A stretch of DNA of 64,000 bases from Poriferisodalis sp965203655 (GCF_965203655.1 NZ_CBDBDD010000009.1:620001-684000), one strand, 5' to 3'; numbered from the stretch's first letter, positions 33,803 through 42,249 are shown. Notes: a model not told the origin generated them from the letters alone. Translations and numbers: made by a program.

Positions 33803-33856
33803 GACGGGCACCGGCTGGGGGGTCGAACCGGTGTACCCCGGTGGGGGCTGCCCGTC
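33803..33856. other. Compact structured element in the divergent region between the molybdo-enzyme and acyl-CoA dehydrogenase genes
   Basis: Outer arms GACGGGC (33803-33809) and GCCCGTC (33850-33856) enclose ACCGG/CCGGT (33810-33814 with 33828-33832) and CCCC/GGGG (33836-33839 with 33843-33846), forming a three-way junction in either orientation. On the minus strand it would lie in the 5' leader of the molybdo-enzyme gene. No known riboswitch recognised. The rest of the 263-base gap (33735-33996) holds only the GGAGGG of the next gene. Confidence 0.4.
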
Positions 33857-33996
33857 ACGAAAGCTAACGCTCGGCCCGCCTGCGGGGTTCCACACATTCC
33901 CATCTGCTGCGGATGAGCCGATTCTTCGTCTGGGTGATAGAACTTCGCCTGACTATTGCGCCGGTGCTCAGGCTGCATCGGCCCGGAGGGGTGTCC

Positions 33997-35109
33997 GTGA
34001 ACTTTGCATTCACCGAGGAGCAGGAAGAGCTCCGCAACTTCGTTCGCTCGTTCCTGGAGGACAAGTCGTCCGAGGCCACCGTTCGGGAGCTGATGGAGAC
34101 CGACGACGGCTACGACCCCGCGGTCTGGTCGCAGATGGCCGAGCAGCTCGGCTTGCAGGCGCTGATCATCCCCGAGGAGTACGGCGGCCAGGGCGCCAGC
34201 TACGTAGAGCTCGGCATCGTGCTCGAAGAGATGGGCCGCAGCCTGCTGTGCTCGCCCTACTTCTCGACCGTGGTGCTGGCCGGCAACGCGATCTTGCACT
34301 CGGGCAACGAGAAGGCCAAGGAAGAACTGCTCGAGGGCATCGCCTCGGGCGAGATCATCGCCACCCTGGCGCTGGCCGAGGCGAACGGCAGCTGGGATGC
34401 CGACGGCGTCGAGGTCGAGGCCTCCGACACGGGCGACTCGGCCACGATCAGCGGCGAGAAGATGTTCGTGACCGATGGCGGCACCGCGAACCTGTTCGTG
34501 GTGGCGGCGCGCTGCAACGGCGGCATCCATCTCTTCACGGTGGAGGGCGACGCGGCCGGACTCAGCCGCGAGAACCTCGCCACGATGGACCAGACCCGCA
34601 AGCAGGCCCGCATCACCTTCGACAACACGCCGGCCAAGCACCTGTGCGACACCGACAACTTCGCTTACATCGACAAGGTGCTCGACCTGGCCGCCGTGGC
34701 GCTCGCCAGCGAGCAGGTCGGCGGTGCGCAGTTCGTGCTCGACATGGCAGTGCAGTACGCCAAGGACCGGGTGCAGTTCGGCCGCCCGATCGGCTCGTTC
34801 CAAGCGATCAAGCACAAGTGCGCCGACATGCTGCTCGAGGTGGAGTCGGCCAAGTCGGCTGCCTACTACGCCGCTTGGTGCGCGTCGGAGATGAATGACG
34901 AGCTGCCGTCGGTGGCGTCGCTGGCCAAGGCCTATTGCTCTGAGGCCTACTTCCACTGCGCCGCAGAGAACATCCAGATCCACGGCGGTATCGGCTTCAC
35001 CTGGGAGCACCCCGCCCACCTGTACTTCAAGCGCGCCAAGAGCTCCGAGCTGATCTTCGGCGATCCTGCGTACCACCGCGAGAAGCTGGCCCAGCGCATC
35101 GGCCTGTAG
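33997..35109 (+). CDS. Acyl-CoA dehydrogenase family protein
   Basis: 370 aa, ordinary length. NFAFTEEQEELRNFVRSFL start, IIPEEYGGQGASYVEL, then the FAD-binding region is weakly conserved (ATLALAEANGSWD in place of the usual xTEPxxGSD). The C-terminal helix bundle is normal: VQFGRPIGSFQAIKHKCADM and ENIQIHGGIGFTWEHPAHLYFKRAK. GTG 33997 sits six bases behind GGAGGG (33985-33990); upstream in-frame codons are not conserved. It is a different type from the mcd-like protein, likely oxidising a steroid-side-chain, branched or medium-chain acyl-CoA. Confidence 0.9.
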   Translation: MNFAFTEEQEELRNFVRSFLEDKSSEATVRELMETDDGYDPAVWSQMAEQLGLQALIIPEEYGGQGASYVELGIVLEEMGRSLLCSPYFSTVVLAGNAILHSGNEKAKEELLEGIASGEIIATLALAEANGSWDADGVEVEASDTGDSATISGEKMFVTDGGTANLFVVAARCNGGIHLFTVEGDAAGLSRENLATMDQTRKQARITFDNTPAKHLCDTDNFAYIDKVLDLAAVALASEQVGGAQFVLDMAVQYAKDRVQFGRPIGSFQAIKHKCADMLLEVESAKSAAYYAAWCASEMNDELPSVASLAKAYCSEAYFHCAAENIQIHGGIGFTWEHPAHLYFKRAKSSELIFGDPAYHREKLAQRIGL

Positions 35110-35175
35110 GCGTCTCGACAAGACTGAGGGGCGGCCGGTGCGCCGCTTCGCACATCGGCAGTCCGGGAGCTGCTC

Positions 35176-35658
35176 GTGATACTCGCGGTCCTCATCATCT
35201 CGCTGGTGATCGGCTTCGTCGTCGCTGCGGGCGTCGTGGGCTCACAGGCTCAGCTACTCGGCCGCCAGCGTCGCGAGCCCGTATGGCGGCTGGCTGAGGC
35301 CGCGGCGTACGTCAGCGACTTGCTGCCCTACGACATCGCCGCAGGTCTGAACGCCGAAGAGCTCGAAGTGCTCTTGCGTGCACATCTCAATCAGCTGCAG
35401 TTCGGGCTGCAGCCCTCCGCACACGACGAGAGCTCCCCGCAGTCTGATGCTGAGTCCGATGTGGGCGCCGATGCGGTGTCCGATGCTGGCGCTACATCGG
35501 TGCTCGAGGATCGTGCCTCGGTCACCGAGCTGTACCGCGCGCTGCGACGCGAAGGTCTCGAGGTCACCCTTGAGCAGGTCACCGCCGTCGGCGCGGCCCA
35601 TCTGGAGTACCTGCAGCGCATCGGGGCCCTCGCCGCTGTGCGCCGCGACGGAGGCTGA
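35176..35658 (+). CDS. Single-pass membrane protein, unknown function
   Basis: 160 aa. Begins with one hydrophobic helix (residues 1-22), then a basic stretch, a helical region (AAAYVSDLLPYDIAAGLNAEELEVLLRAHLNQ), an acidic Ser/Asp linker of about 40 residues, and a C-terminal helix pair. No family recognised. GTG with GGGAG nearby. The two helical parts resemble, loosely, a coiled-coil or winged-helix scaffold. Confidence 0.7.
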   Translation: MILAVLIISLVIGFVVAAGVVGSQAQLLGRQRREPVWRLAEAAAYVSDLLPYDIAAGLNAEELEVLLRAHLNQLQFGLQPSAHDESSPQSDAESDVGADAVSDAGATSVLEDRASVTELYRALRREGLEVTLEQVTAVGAAHLEYLQRIGALAAVRRDGG

Positions 35659-35696
35659 GCCCCGCCGTGTCGCCGCCGGACGGCAGAATGAGAGCC

Positions 35697-35918
35697 ATGG
35701 ACATTCCGAGGGAGCTCGCCGGCTGCCGGTTCGTAGGCGACAAGCGCAGCCAGATCGTCTACGACATGGAATCCGAGCCCGCCGATCCGGCCGTGGCAGA
35801 ACAGATCGCCGGTGCCGTAGCCGACATCGTGGCAGCGCAGTCCTACGCCACGTTCGGACCCGATGAGCTGCCCGAGGCACGCAACCGCGGCTACCGCCTG
35901 TCGCGGCTCTGCCGTTAG
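35697..35918 (+). CDS. Small conserved hypothetical protein
   Basis: 73 aa; MDIPRELAGCRFVGDKRSQIVYDMESEPADPAVAEQI then a helix and RSRLCR-type tail. No domain recognised. Alternative starts at 35688 and 35667 are in frame; 35697 is chosen because CAGAAT (35684-35689) lies seven bases upstream and the conserved-looking segment begins there. The codon usage matches its neighbours. Confidence 0.6.
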   Translation: MDIPRELAGCRFVGDKRSQIVYDMESEPADPAVAEQIAGAVADIVAAQSYATFGPDELPEARNRGYRLSRLCR

Positions 35919-35980
35919 AACGTGACGGTGCGCCCCGTGACGGCGGCACGAGCGGCGTTCGGTCGACAACCCGCAGCGAC

Positions 35981-36745
35981 GTGAGCACCGACGTCACCGA
36001 GACCACCATCGAGGGCAGCCCGGGGCTCGCAGCGATCCTGGTGCGCCCGAAGCGGCCTGTGCGCAGCGGGCCCGCAGTTGTGCTCTGCCACGGATTCCCG
36101 TCGATGCAGCGGCCCGGCGTGCCGAACCGCACCTACCAGCGCTTCGCCGAGCGCATCGCCGAGGCCCAAGGCTGGACGGTGCTCGCCGTGAGCATGCGCG
36201 GCTGTGGCGAGTCTCACGGCGATTTCTCGTTGCTCGGCTGGATCGATGACATCGGCCGTTCGGTCACCCATGTGCTCTCGCAGGGCTGCCGGGGCGTGTG
36301 GTTGGTGGGCTCGACGACCGGTGGCTCGGTGGCGATCCTGGCGGCCGCTCGCGATGCCCGGATTCGCGGCGTGGCGGCGATGGCCCCAAGGGCGGATTTC
36401 GACGACTGGGCGAGCGATCCCAAGGCGTTCCTGCAGCACTGCCGGAATGTGGGTGTCATCCGTTCAGACGGCTTTCCCCGCTCGACGGGTGCCTGGAATC
36501 GTGAGCTGAAGCAGAACCGGGCGATGGACGCTGTTGGAGAACTGGCCGACCGGCCGCTGCTGATCCTGCACGGCATCAATGACCGGCAGGTGCCCTACGA
36601 GGAGGCCCGCCACCTCGCCGCGGGGCATCCCAGCGCAGAGCTGCGCCTCATCGAGGGTGCCGATCACCGCATCCGCCACGACCCCCGAGCGGTGGCCATC
36701 CTGCTCGGCTGGCTCGAGCGCCAAGCAGCCGCCCAGTACGCCTAA
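35981..36745 (+). CDS. Alpha/beta-hydrolase with threonine at the nucleophile position
   Basis: 254 aa. Oxyanion strand AVVLCHGFPS, catalytic Asp in LHGINDRQVPY, His in EGADHRIRHD. The nucleophile elbow reads G110-S-T112-T-G114 (VWLVGSTTGGSVAI), so the position normally occupied by serine is threonine. Either the activity has changed or the protein is a non-enzymatic relative; activity using Ser111 is conceivable but would need a shifted elbow. The stop codon overlaps the stop of the convergent MaoC gene. Confidence 0.82.
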   Translation: MSTDVTETTIEGSPGLAAILVRPKRPVRSGPAVVLCHGFPSMQRPGVPNRTYQRFAERIAEAQGWTVLAVSMRGCGESHGDFSLLGWIDDIGRSVTHVLSQGCRGVWLVGSTTGGSVAILAAARDARIRGVAAMAPRADFDDWASDPKAFLQHCRNVGVIRSDGFPRSTGAWNRELKQNRAMDAVGELADRPLLILHGINDRQVPYEEARHLAAGHPSAELRLIEGADHRIRHDPRAVAILLGWLERQAAAQYA

Positions 36746-37257
36746 GTCGCTGCGCTCTGGGTGGAGGGGTGGCGGGCGATCATCATGTTGGCCACTGAGC
36801 GCACGACCGTTGTGCGGTCCTGGTTGACCAGTTCGTGGGCCATCTTGACGATCCCGCGGTCGGGTTTGGACCGGCTCGGGATGACTTCCAGCACTTCGGC
36901 GACCAGCGTGAGGCGGTCGCCGGGACGCACGGGCGCCAGCCAGCGCAGCTCGTCGAGCCCCGGCGAGCCCATGCTGGACGGGCCGAGGAACTCGTCGTTC
37001 AGCAGCCGCATGACAATCGAACCGGTGTGCCAGCCCGAGGCGATCAGCCCGCCGAAGATCGACTCGCGCGCGGCGTCAGGATCGATGTGAAACGGCTGGG
37101 GGTCGAACTTGCGGCCGAACTCGATGATCTCGGCCTCGTCGATCGTCGTGGTTCCGAACGTGAAGCGCTCGCCGGCCTCGTAGTCGTCGAACCATCGCTG
37201 CGGGCAGGGGATGTCGCTGGGCACCGGGACATTCTGGCGACGCAAGCCGGACTTCAC
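36742..37257 (-). CDS. MaoC-family hot-dog hydratase
   Basis: 171 aa. WFDDYEAGERFTFGTTTIDEAEIIEFGRKFDPQPFHIDPDAA contains the hydratase motif with Asp and His (F-D-P-Q-P-F-H-x-D), followed by SGWHTGSIVMRL. It belongs to the common enoyl-CoA hydratase 2 group and differs clearly from the mesaconyl-CoA hydratase at 6.7 kb. Start GTG 37257 could instead be an internal GTG that begins VPSDIPCPQRW. It lies 25 bases downstream of aceE on the same strand. Confidence 0.88.
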   Translation of the reverse strand: MKSGLRRQNVPVPSDIPCPQRWFDDYEAGERFTFGTTTIDEAEIIEFGRKFDPQPFHIDPDAARESIFGGLIASGWHTGSIVMRLLNDEFLGPSSMGSPGLDELRWLAPVRPGDRLTLVAEVLEVIPSRSKPDRGIVKMAHELVNQDRTTVVRSVANMMIARHPSTQSAAT

Positions 37258-37282
37258 CGGACATGTCCGCCGCCCGCGAGGC

Positions 37283-39985
37283 TCAGTGCGCTGCTGAGGA
37301 CCAGGGGTCGGCGCTGTCGGTGGCCAGGCCGTAACGCTTGATGGCCTCCGCGGCCGCCGTCGAGTCGATCTCTCCCAGCTCGGCCAGGCGCCACAGGACG
37401 GCGACCGTGATGTGCTCGGCGGTGGTCTCGAAGTGCTCCCGCAGGCGGCTGCGGGTATCGCTTCGTCCGAAGCCGTCGGTGCCCAGCGAGGTGTAATCGC
37501 GGCCGATCCAGCGGGACACCTGATCTGGCACGGCCCGCATGAAGTCGGTCACGGCGATGACGGGCCCGGTGCCGTCGGCCAGCTGGCGGGTGACGAAGGG
37601 AACCTGCTGGGGCTCGTCGGGATGCAGCGTGTTCCAGCGCTCGCACGACAGTGCTTCCTCGCGCAGCGCCTTGTACGAGGTGGCGCTCCACAGGTCGACG
37701 GCGACGTCATGCTCGGCGGCCAGCAAGTCAGTCGCAGCCCGGGCGGCACCCTGAGCCGACCCCGAGAACAGGATCGTCCCCCCGTGCGCGCGGCCAGGCG
37801 CTGCGGGCGCGTAGCGGTACAGCCCGGCCAGCAGGTCTTCGACAGCGAGATCATCGGGCTCGGGCGGCTGGATGTAGTTCTCGTTGTAGATCGTCAGGTA
37901 GTAGAAGATGTCCTCGCCCACGCCGTACATGCGCCGGATCCCGTCGCGCACGATCGCTGCGAGCTCGTACGCAAAGGCGGGGTCGTAGGCCTGGCACGGC
38001 GGCACGACCGAGGCCAGCAGCGGGGAATGCCCATCCTGGTGCTGCAGGCCCTCGCCCATCAGCGTCGTTCGGCCCGCGGTGGCGCCCATCAGGAATCCGC
38101 GCCCGCGCATGTCGGCCAGCGCCCAGATCATGTCGCCCACGCGCTGGAAGCCGAACATCGAATAGAAGGTGTAGAAGGGAACCATCGGCACGCCGCGGGT
38201 GGCATAGGACGTCGCGGCAGCGGTGAAGCTGGCCAGCGCGCCCGCCTCGGTGATGCCTTCTTCTAGGATCTGACCGTCGATGTGCTCGGTGTAGGACAGC
38301 AGCAGGTCGTGGTCGACCGGCTCATACAGCTGTCCCTGGCTGGCATAGATGCCGAGCTCACGGAACAGCGAGTCCATGCCGAACGTCCGGGCCTCGTCGG
38401 GGATGATCGGCACCACCCGATCGCCGAAACCCGGTTCGCGCGTCATCGCGCGCAGCATCCGGGTGAACGCCATGGTGGTGGACACCGCCATCTCGCCCGA
38501 ACCCGTAGCGAACTCCTCGAACGGCTTCGAGCTCGGCATCGGCAACGCCTTGCGGCACCAGTTGCGAACACGCTTGGGCAACGGGCCGTTGAGCGCTTTG
38601 CGGCGAGCCATCAGGTACTCGTGCTCGGCGCTGCCCGGCTGGGGCCGGCAGTACGGCGGATCGTCGGGATCGAACTCGGCGTCGATCTCGGTATGGAGGC
38701 GGAGCCGGTCGCGGATCGTCATCAGCTGGGTGCGGTTCAGCTTCTTGATTTGGTGCGTGGCGTTGCGCGCCTCCAGATCGGGCCCCAGCGACCAGCCCTT
38801 CACCGTCTTGGTCAGGATGACCGTTGGGCTGCCCTCGTGCTCGACAGCCGCCTGATAGGCGGCGTAGAGCTTCTTGTAGTCGTGACCGCCGCGGGGCAGC
38901 GTCTGCAGGTCCTCGTCGGAGAGGTGCTGGACCATCTCGCGCAGCCGGGGATCGGGGCCGAAGAACCGCTCACGGATGTACTGCCCGCTCTCCACCGAGT
39001 AGCGCTGGTACTCGCCGTCGATGGTTTCGTTCATCTTGTTGAGCAGCACGCCGTCGCGGTCGCGCGCAAGCAGCTCGTCCCAGCGCCCGCCCCAGATCAC
39101 CTTGATGACGTTCCAGCCCGAGCCGCGGAAGTTGGCTTCGAGCTCCTGGATGATCTTGCCGTTGCCTCGGACGGGCCCATCCAGCCGTTGCAGGTTGCAG
39201 TTGACGACGAAGATGAGGTTGTCGAGACGCTCCCGTGCGGCGAGATGCAGCGCCCCGAGCGTCTCGGGCTCGTCAGTCTCGCCGTCGCCTACGAAGCACC
39301 ACACCTTCGATGCTGCGGTGTTGTCGATGCGACGGTTGTGCAGGTACCGGTTGAAGCGGGCGTGGTAGATGGCCATGATCGGCCCGAGTCCCATCGACAC
39401 TGTCGGGAACTCCCAGAACTCGGGCATGAGACGGGGGTGGGGATACGACGACAGCCCGGTGCGGCCGATCTCGCGCCGGAAGTGCTCGAGGTCGGTGTCG
39501 TCGAGGCGGCCTTCGAGGTAGGCCCGTGCGTAGATGCCCGGCGCGGCATGGCCCTGGATGTAGATGTGATCGCCGGGCTCGCCGTCGTCCTTGCCGTGCC
39601 AGAAGTGGTTGAAGCCCACGTCGTACAGCGCCGCCGAGCTGGCGAACGTGGACAGGTGGCCGCCGATGCCGTCGGCCCAGGAGTTGGCGTGGGTCACCAT
39701 CGCGACGGCGTTCCAGCGGATGAAGGCGCGCAGGCGTTTCTCGATCTCCTCGTCGCCGGGGAACCACGGCTCGTGCTCGGGAGCGATGGTGTTGATGTAC
39801 GGCGTCGAGACGGTGGCGGGAAAGTCGACCTGCAGCTGACGGGCCTTGGACATGAGCCGCCGGATGAGAAAGCGCGCCCGGTTCTTGCCCCGCTCCTCGA
39901 CGACTGCAGCGAATGACTGCAGCCAGTCGTCGGTCTCATCGGGGTCGATGTCGGGGATTTGCTCATGCAACCCGTCGAAGAGCAT
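37283..39985 (-). CDS. aceE: Pyruvate dehydrogenase E1 component (homodimeric, AceE)
   Basis: 900 aa. Thiamine-diphosphate motif GDG (233-235) with N262 about 27 residues on, substrate region IYIQGHAAPGIYARAYLEGRL, EELYKP-like MAVSTTMAFTRMLRAM, FYTFYSMFGFQRVGDMIWA and GEGLQHQDGHSPLLA, all typical of AceE rather than the alpha2beta2 type. It decarboxylates pyruvate and acetylates the lipoyl group of E2. Its E2 and E3 partners lie 2-3 kb away on the other strand. A -10-like GACACT sits seven bases before the ATG. Confidence 0.97.
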   Translation of the reverse strand: MLFDGLHEQIPDIDPDETDDWLQSFAAVVEERGKNRARFLIRRLMSKARQLQVDFPATVSTPYINTIAPEHEPWFPGDEEIEKRLRAFIRWNAVAMVTHANSWADGIGGHLSTFASSAALYDVGFNHFWHGKDDGEPGDHIYIQGHAAPGIYARAYLEGRLDDTDLEHFRREIGRTGLSSYPHPRLMPEFWEFPTVSMGLGPIMAIYHARFNRYLHNRRIDNTAASKVWCFVGDGETDEPETLGALHLAARERLDNLIFVVNCNLQRLDGPVRGNGKIIQELEANFRGSGWNVIKVIWGGRWDELLARDRDGVLLNKMNETIDGEYQRYSVESGQYIRERFFGPDPRLREMVQHLSDEDLQTLPRGGHDYKKLYAAYQAAVEHEGSPTVILTKTVKGWSLGPDLEARNATHQIKKLNRTQLMTIRDRLRLHTEIDAEFDPDDPPYCRPQPGSAEHEYLMARRKALNGPLPKRVRNWCRKALPMPSSKPFEEFATGSGEMAVSTTMAFTRMLRAMTREPGFGDRVVPIIPDEARTFGMDSLFRELGIYASQGQLYEPVDHDLLLSYTEHIDGQILEEGITEAGALASFTAAATSYATRGVPMVPFYTFYSMFGFQRVGDMIWALADMRGRGFLMGATAGRTTLMGEGLQHQDGHSPLLASVVPPCQAYDPAFAYELAAIVRDGIRRMYGVGEDIFYYLTIYNENYIQPPEPDDLAVEDLLAGLYRYAPAAPGRAHGGTILFSGSAQGAARAATDLLAAEHDVAVDLWSATSYKALREEALSCERWNTLHPDEPQQVPFVTRQLADGTGPVIAVTDFMRAVPDQVSRWIGRDYTSLGTDGFGRSDTRSRLREHFETTAEHITVAVLWRLAELGEIDSTAAAEAIKRYGLATDSADPWSSAAH

Positions 39986-39991
39986 GGGTTC

Positions 39992-39998
39992 TAGTGTC
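39992..39998. promoter_or_regulatory. Overlapping divergent -10 elements for aceE and the RNase H-SLOG gene
   Basis: Plus strand TAGTGT (39992-39997) is nine bases before the ATG at 40007; minus strand GACACT (39993-39998) is seven bases before the aceE ATG. The two hexamers share five bases, so the two promoters probably exclude one another. Confidence 0.45.
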
Positions 39999-40006
39999 GC
40001 ACTTGG

Positions 40007-41074
40007 ATGAGTCCACAACCGCACGCGACAGCGCGAGATGTCTTCACCGACGGGTCCTGCTTGGGAAACCCGGGTCCCGGCGGCTGGGCATTCGTGGTCG
40101 ACGGCGGACCGTGGGAATGCGGCTACGAGCCCGCCACGACGAACCAGCGGATGGAGGTGACGGCCGCGGCTCGCGCTGTCGCAGCGCTGGACGGTCCATT
40201 GCGCGTCGTGAGTGATTCCACCTACGTGGTCAAGTGCTTCACCGACGAGTGGTGGAAGGGCTGGCACCGTCGCAACTGGCTGAACTCGAAGAAGGAACCC
40301 GTCGCCAACCGCGATCTGTGGGAGCCGTTCATCGATGCGGTAACAGCACGCGGCGATGTCACGTTCGCCTGGGTGAAGGGCCATGCCGGCCAGCGGCTGA
40401 ATTCGGCCGCGGACGTCTTGGCCGTGCATGCGGCGGGCGCCGGCACGGGGCTGCGCGGCGATCGATTCGACGACGGCGTGCTCGATCAGCTCGCCGATCG
40501 GCGATCGATCCCGAGTGAACCCGCCGCCGGGGTGGCCCGCAGCGGCGCAAGCTCGGGCGATGGCCGCGAGATCAGCGGCCACGGCCTTGCCGTGCTGGGT
40601 CACCGGCCGCCCGAGATCGGCGGGTACAACGAGAACCCGACCTCTCGCAGGGTGCTGCGCCAGCTCAGCGACGTGCTGTCCGCCAAGCGTGAGATGCATC
40701 CCGATCTTGTGGTTGCCAGCGGCCTTGGTCTCGGGGCCGAGACGATGGGCGCTGAGGCTGCGCTTGCGGCGGGGGTGCCGTACGTCGTGGTGCTCGCCTT
40801 CGAGGGCATCGAAGCCCGCTGGCCCGCTCCGTCACGGCGCCGCTTTGCCGATCTGCGCCAGCAGGCAACTCAGGAATTCGTGCTGGCCTCGACGGCACCG
40901 GTCGATGGCGAGGCGTTCGGCAAGGCGATGCGCCGCCGCGACACCTGGTTTATGCGCAACTGCGACGAAGCAGTGCTGGTGCGGCGCGGCGACGACCGCA
41001 CATTGGCGGACCTCCATCGGCGCCTCGAGGAGGCGTTCGACGGAGATGTCTGGGTGATCGAACCCGAGGACTGA
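40007..41074 (+). CDS. RNase HI fused to a C-terminal SLOG/YpsA-like domain
   Basis: 355 aa. Residues 10-150 are ribonuclease HI: D15 (FTDGSCLGNPGPGG), E50 (MEVTAAA), D70 (VVSDSTYV), H126 (KGHAG) and D136 (SAADVLA) make a complete catalytic set. A Gly/Ser-rich linker leads to residues 190-355: GLAVLGHRPPEIGGYNENP, LVVASGLGLGAETMGAEAALAAGVPY, FEGIEARWP, and MRNCDEAVLVRRGD, the YpsA/DUF1273 pattern of the SLOG nucleotide-binding superfamily. The N-part removes RNA from RNA-DNA hybrids; the C-part may sense or bind a nucleotide or nucleic acid. The fusion is real because the frame is continuous and no start or stop lies between. Confidence 0.86.
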   Translation: MSPQPHATARDVFTDGSCLGNPGPGGWAFVVDGGPWECGYEPATTNQRMEVTAAARAVAALDGPLRVVSDSTYVVKCFTDEWWKGWHRRNWLNSKKEPVANRDLWEPFIDAVTARGDVTFAWVKGHAGQRLNSAADVLAVHAAGAGTGLRGDRFDDGVLDQLADRRSIPSEPAAGVARSGASSGDGREISGHGLAVLGHRPPEIGGYNENPTSRRVLRQLSDVLSAKREMHPDLVVASGLGLGAETMGAEAALAAGVPYVVVLAFEGIEARWPAPSRRRFADLRQQATQEFVLASTAPVDGEAFGKAMRRRDTWFMRNCDEAVLVRRGDDRTLADLHRRLEEAFDGDVWVIEPED

Positions 41075-41117
41075 TCTCCGCCGGGGCACATTCGGGCACC
41101 CGCCGGGGAAGCACCGA

Positions 41118-41582
41118 TCAGTCGGCTTCGTCGTCGGATGGGTTTTCGACCAGGGCGGCCAGCCGCTCGAGAGTCTTCTCCATATTCGTCACGTTCTTGC
41201 GGTGAGCCCCGATGAGTTCGACGCTGCGCGGCAGCTTCGCCGTTCCCCACTCGAAGGTCTCGCGCACGAGCGTGCCGCCGCCGTCCTGGGGCTCAAGCTC
41301 GTAGCGCCAGCGCTGTCCTTGCCAGTGCGCCCAGGCGATCAGGCGGTTGTCTTCGAATTCCAAGACGCGGTTCTTGACGGTGTAGGAGATTCCGACCTTG
41401 ATGCGCATCGAGAACGTGCTGCCGAGCGTGAGCGGGGCGTTGCTGGTGGTCAGCTTGGCCAGTGTCCCCGAGCCGTCGATCTCGCGGTGGCGGCTGGGAT
41501 CAGTCAGCACGGCGAAGATCTTCTCCGCAGGAGCGGCAATCAGCCGCTCGACGCTGACGCTGCGCTCTTTGGTGCGCTTCAC
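41118..41582 (-). CDS. SRPBCC-family protein (polyketide cyclase/lipid-binding fold)
   Basis: 154 aa. SVERLIAAPAEKIFAVLTDPSRHREIDGSG, then FSMRIKVGISYTVKNRVLEFE and LIAWAHWQGQRWRYELEP, and a C-terminal helix. This START-like fold binds a hydrophobic ligand. GTG start eight bases after the upstream Sec-thioredoxin gene, so the two are probably one transcript. Confidence 0.87.
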   Translation of the reverse strand: MKRTKERSVSVERLIAAPAEKIFAVLTDPSRHREIDGSGTLAKLTTSNAPLTLGSTFSMRIKVGISYTVKNRVLEFEDNRLIAWAHWQGQRWRYELEPQDGGGTLVRETFEWGTAKLPRSVELIGAHRKNVTNMEKTLERLAALVENPSDDEAD

Positions 41583-41590
41583 GGCGGTGC

Positions 41591-42208
41591 CTACGCGGGG
41601 GACAGGGCGTCGGTCACGATGTCGGGCGGCGGAGTGCCGTCACCGCGCTTGACGCTGCCGTCGACTCGCACCAGCATCCACCTCGGCTGGTAGCTGTTGC
41701 CGAGCTGATCCCACAGATCGCCGTCTTCGTTGGAAACCTGTGGAATGTCGCCGAGTTGGTGCTTGGCGACGAATTCCCGGTAGGCGTCTTGGGAGTCGCC
41801 CCCAGGGACCCCGACGAGCACCAGATTGTCGCCGTGCTCTGCCTTCAGCGCTGCGACCGCAGGCGCTTCACGATTGCACGCCGGTCACCATGGCGCCCAG
41901 AACCACAGCAGGACGTCGTTTCCGGCGGTCGCAGTCAGATCGAACTGCTGCCCGTCGAGCAGCGCACCCTCCAGCAGCAGGATCTCGGCCCGGGTCTCCT
42001 GGGGGATCGGGGCAGTCGTCGCTGCAGGCTCGGCAGCCGCACCGGTGTCGGTGCCGCCGGAGGTAGTCGCGGGCACCTCGGCAGCAGGTGTCGTGGCCGC
42101 CGTGTCCCGAGACACGCTGACCTCGACGCTCCCGCAGCCGCTCACGAAGCCGAAGACGAGCAACGCCGCCGCTGCCGCGACAGCCGCCTGAGATCGCAGC
42201 TGTGTCAC
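41591..42208 (-). CDS. Thioredoxin-like lipoprotein with UxxC active site (in-frame UGA, candidate selenoprotein)
   Basis: 205 aa when TGA at 41885-41887 (minus strand) is read as selenocysteine 108. Signal peptide of about 24 residues with lipobox VSGC (Cys25), an Ala/Thr/Pro-rich linker, then a TlpA-like domain: LLWFWAPW-U-PAC-NREAPAV, where a normal homologue has WCPPC or WCxxC. The downstream half (GVPGGDSQDAYREFVAKH, IPQVSNEDGDLWDQLG, then YQPRWMLVRVDGSV with its cis-proline) completes the fold in the same frame. A SECIS-like hairpin follows. The exact replacement of the first catalytic Cys by UGA is hard to explain by decay. Extracytoplasmic thiol reductase or disulfide isomerase activity is likely. 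Confidence 0.87.
41847..41867 (-). promoter_or_regulatory. Putative bacterial SECIS element for the UxxC thioredoxin
   Basis: On the minus strand AGCGC and GCGCT form the lower stem, a single bulged C follows, then TGC/GCA closes a GGTC loop. The loop lies 27-30 bases after the UGA, within the 16-37 base range, and begins with G as the SelB-binding rule requires. Confidence 0.7.
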
Positions 42209-42214
42209 GGCGCG

Positions 42215-42220
42215 AGCCTA
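42215..42220 (-). promoter_or_regulatory. -10 element, leaderless Sec-thioredoxin gene
   Basis: TAGGCT on the minus strand, six bases before the GTG at 42208. Confidence 0.5.
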
Positions 42221-42249
42221 GCCGTGGGCCTATTTGGGATAGCGCGGGT

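Noticed and set aside
33803..33856. tRNA on the minus strand (GGTTCGA and complementary 3' arms)
   Set aside because: Only 54 bases long; no anticodon arm or D-arm could be placed.
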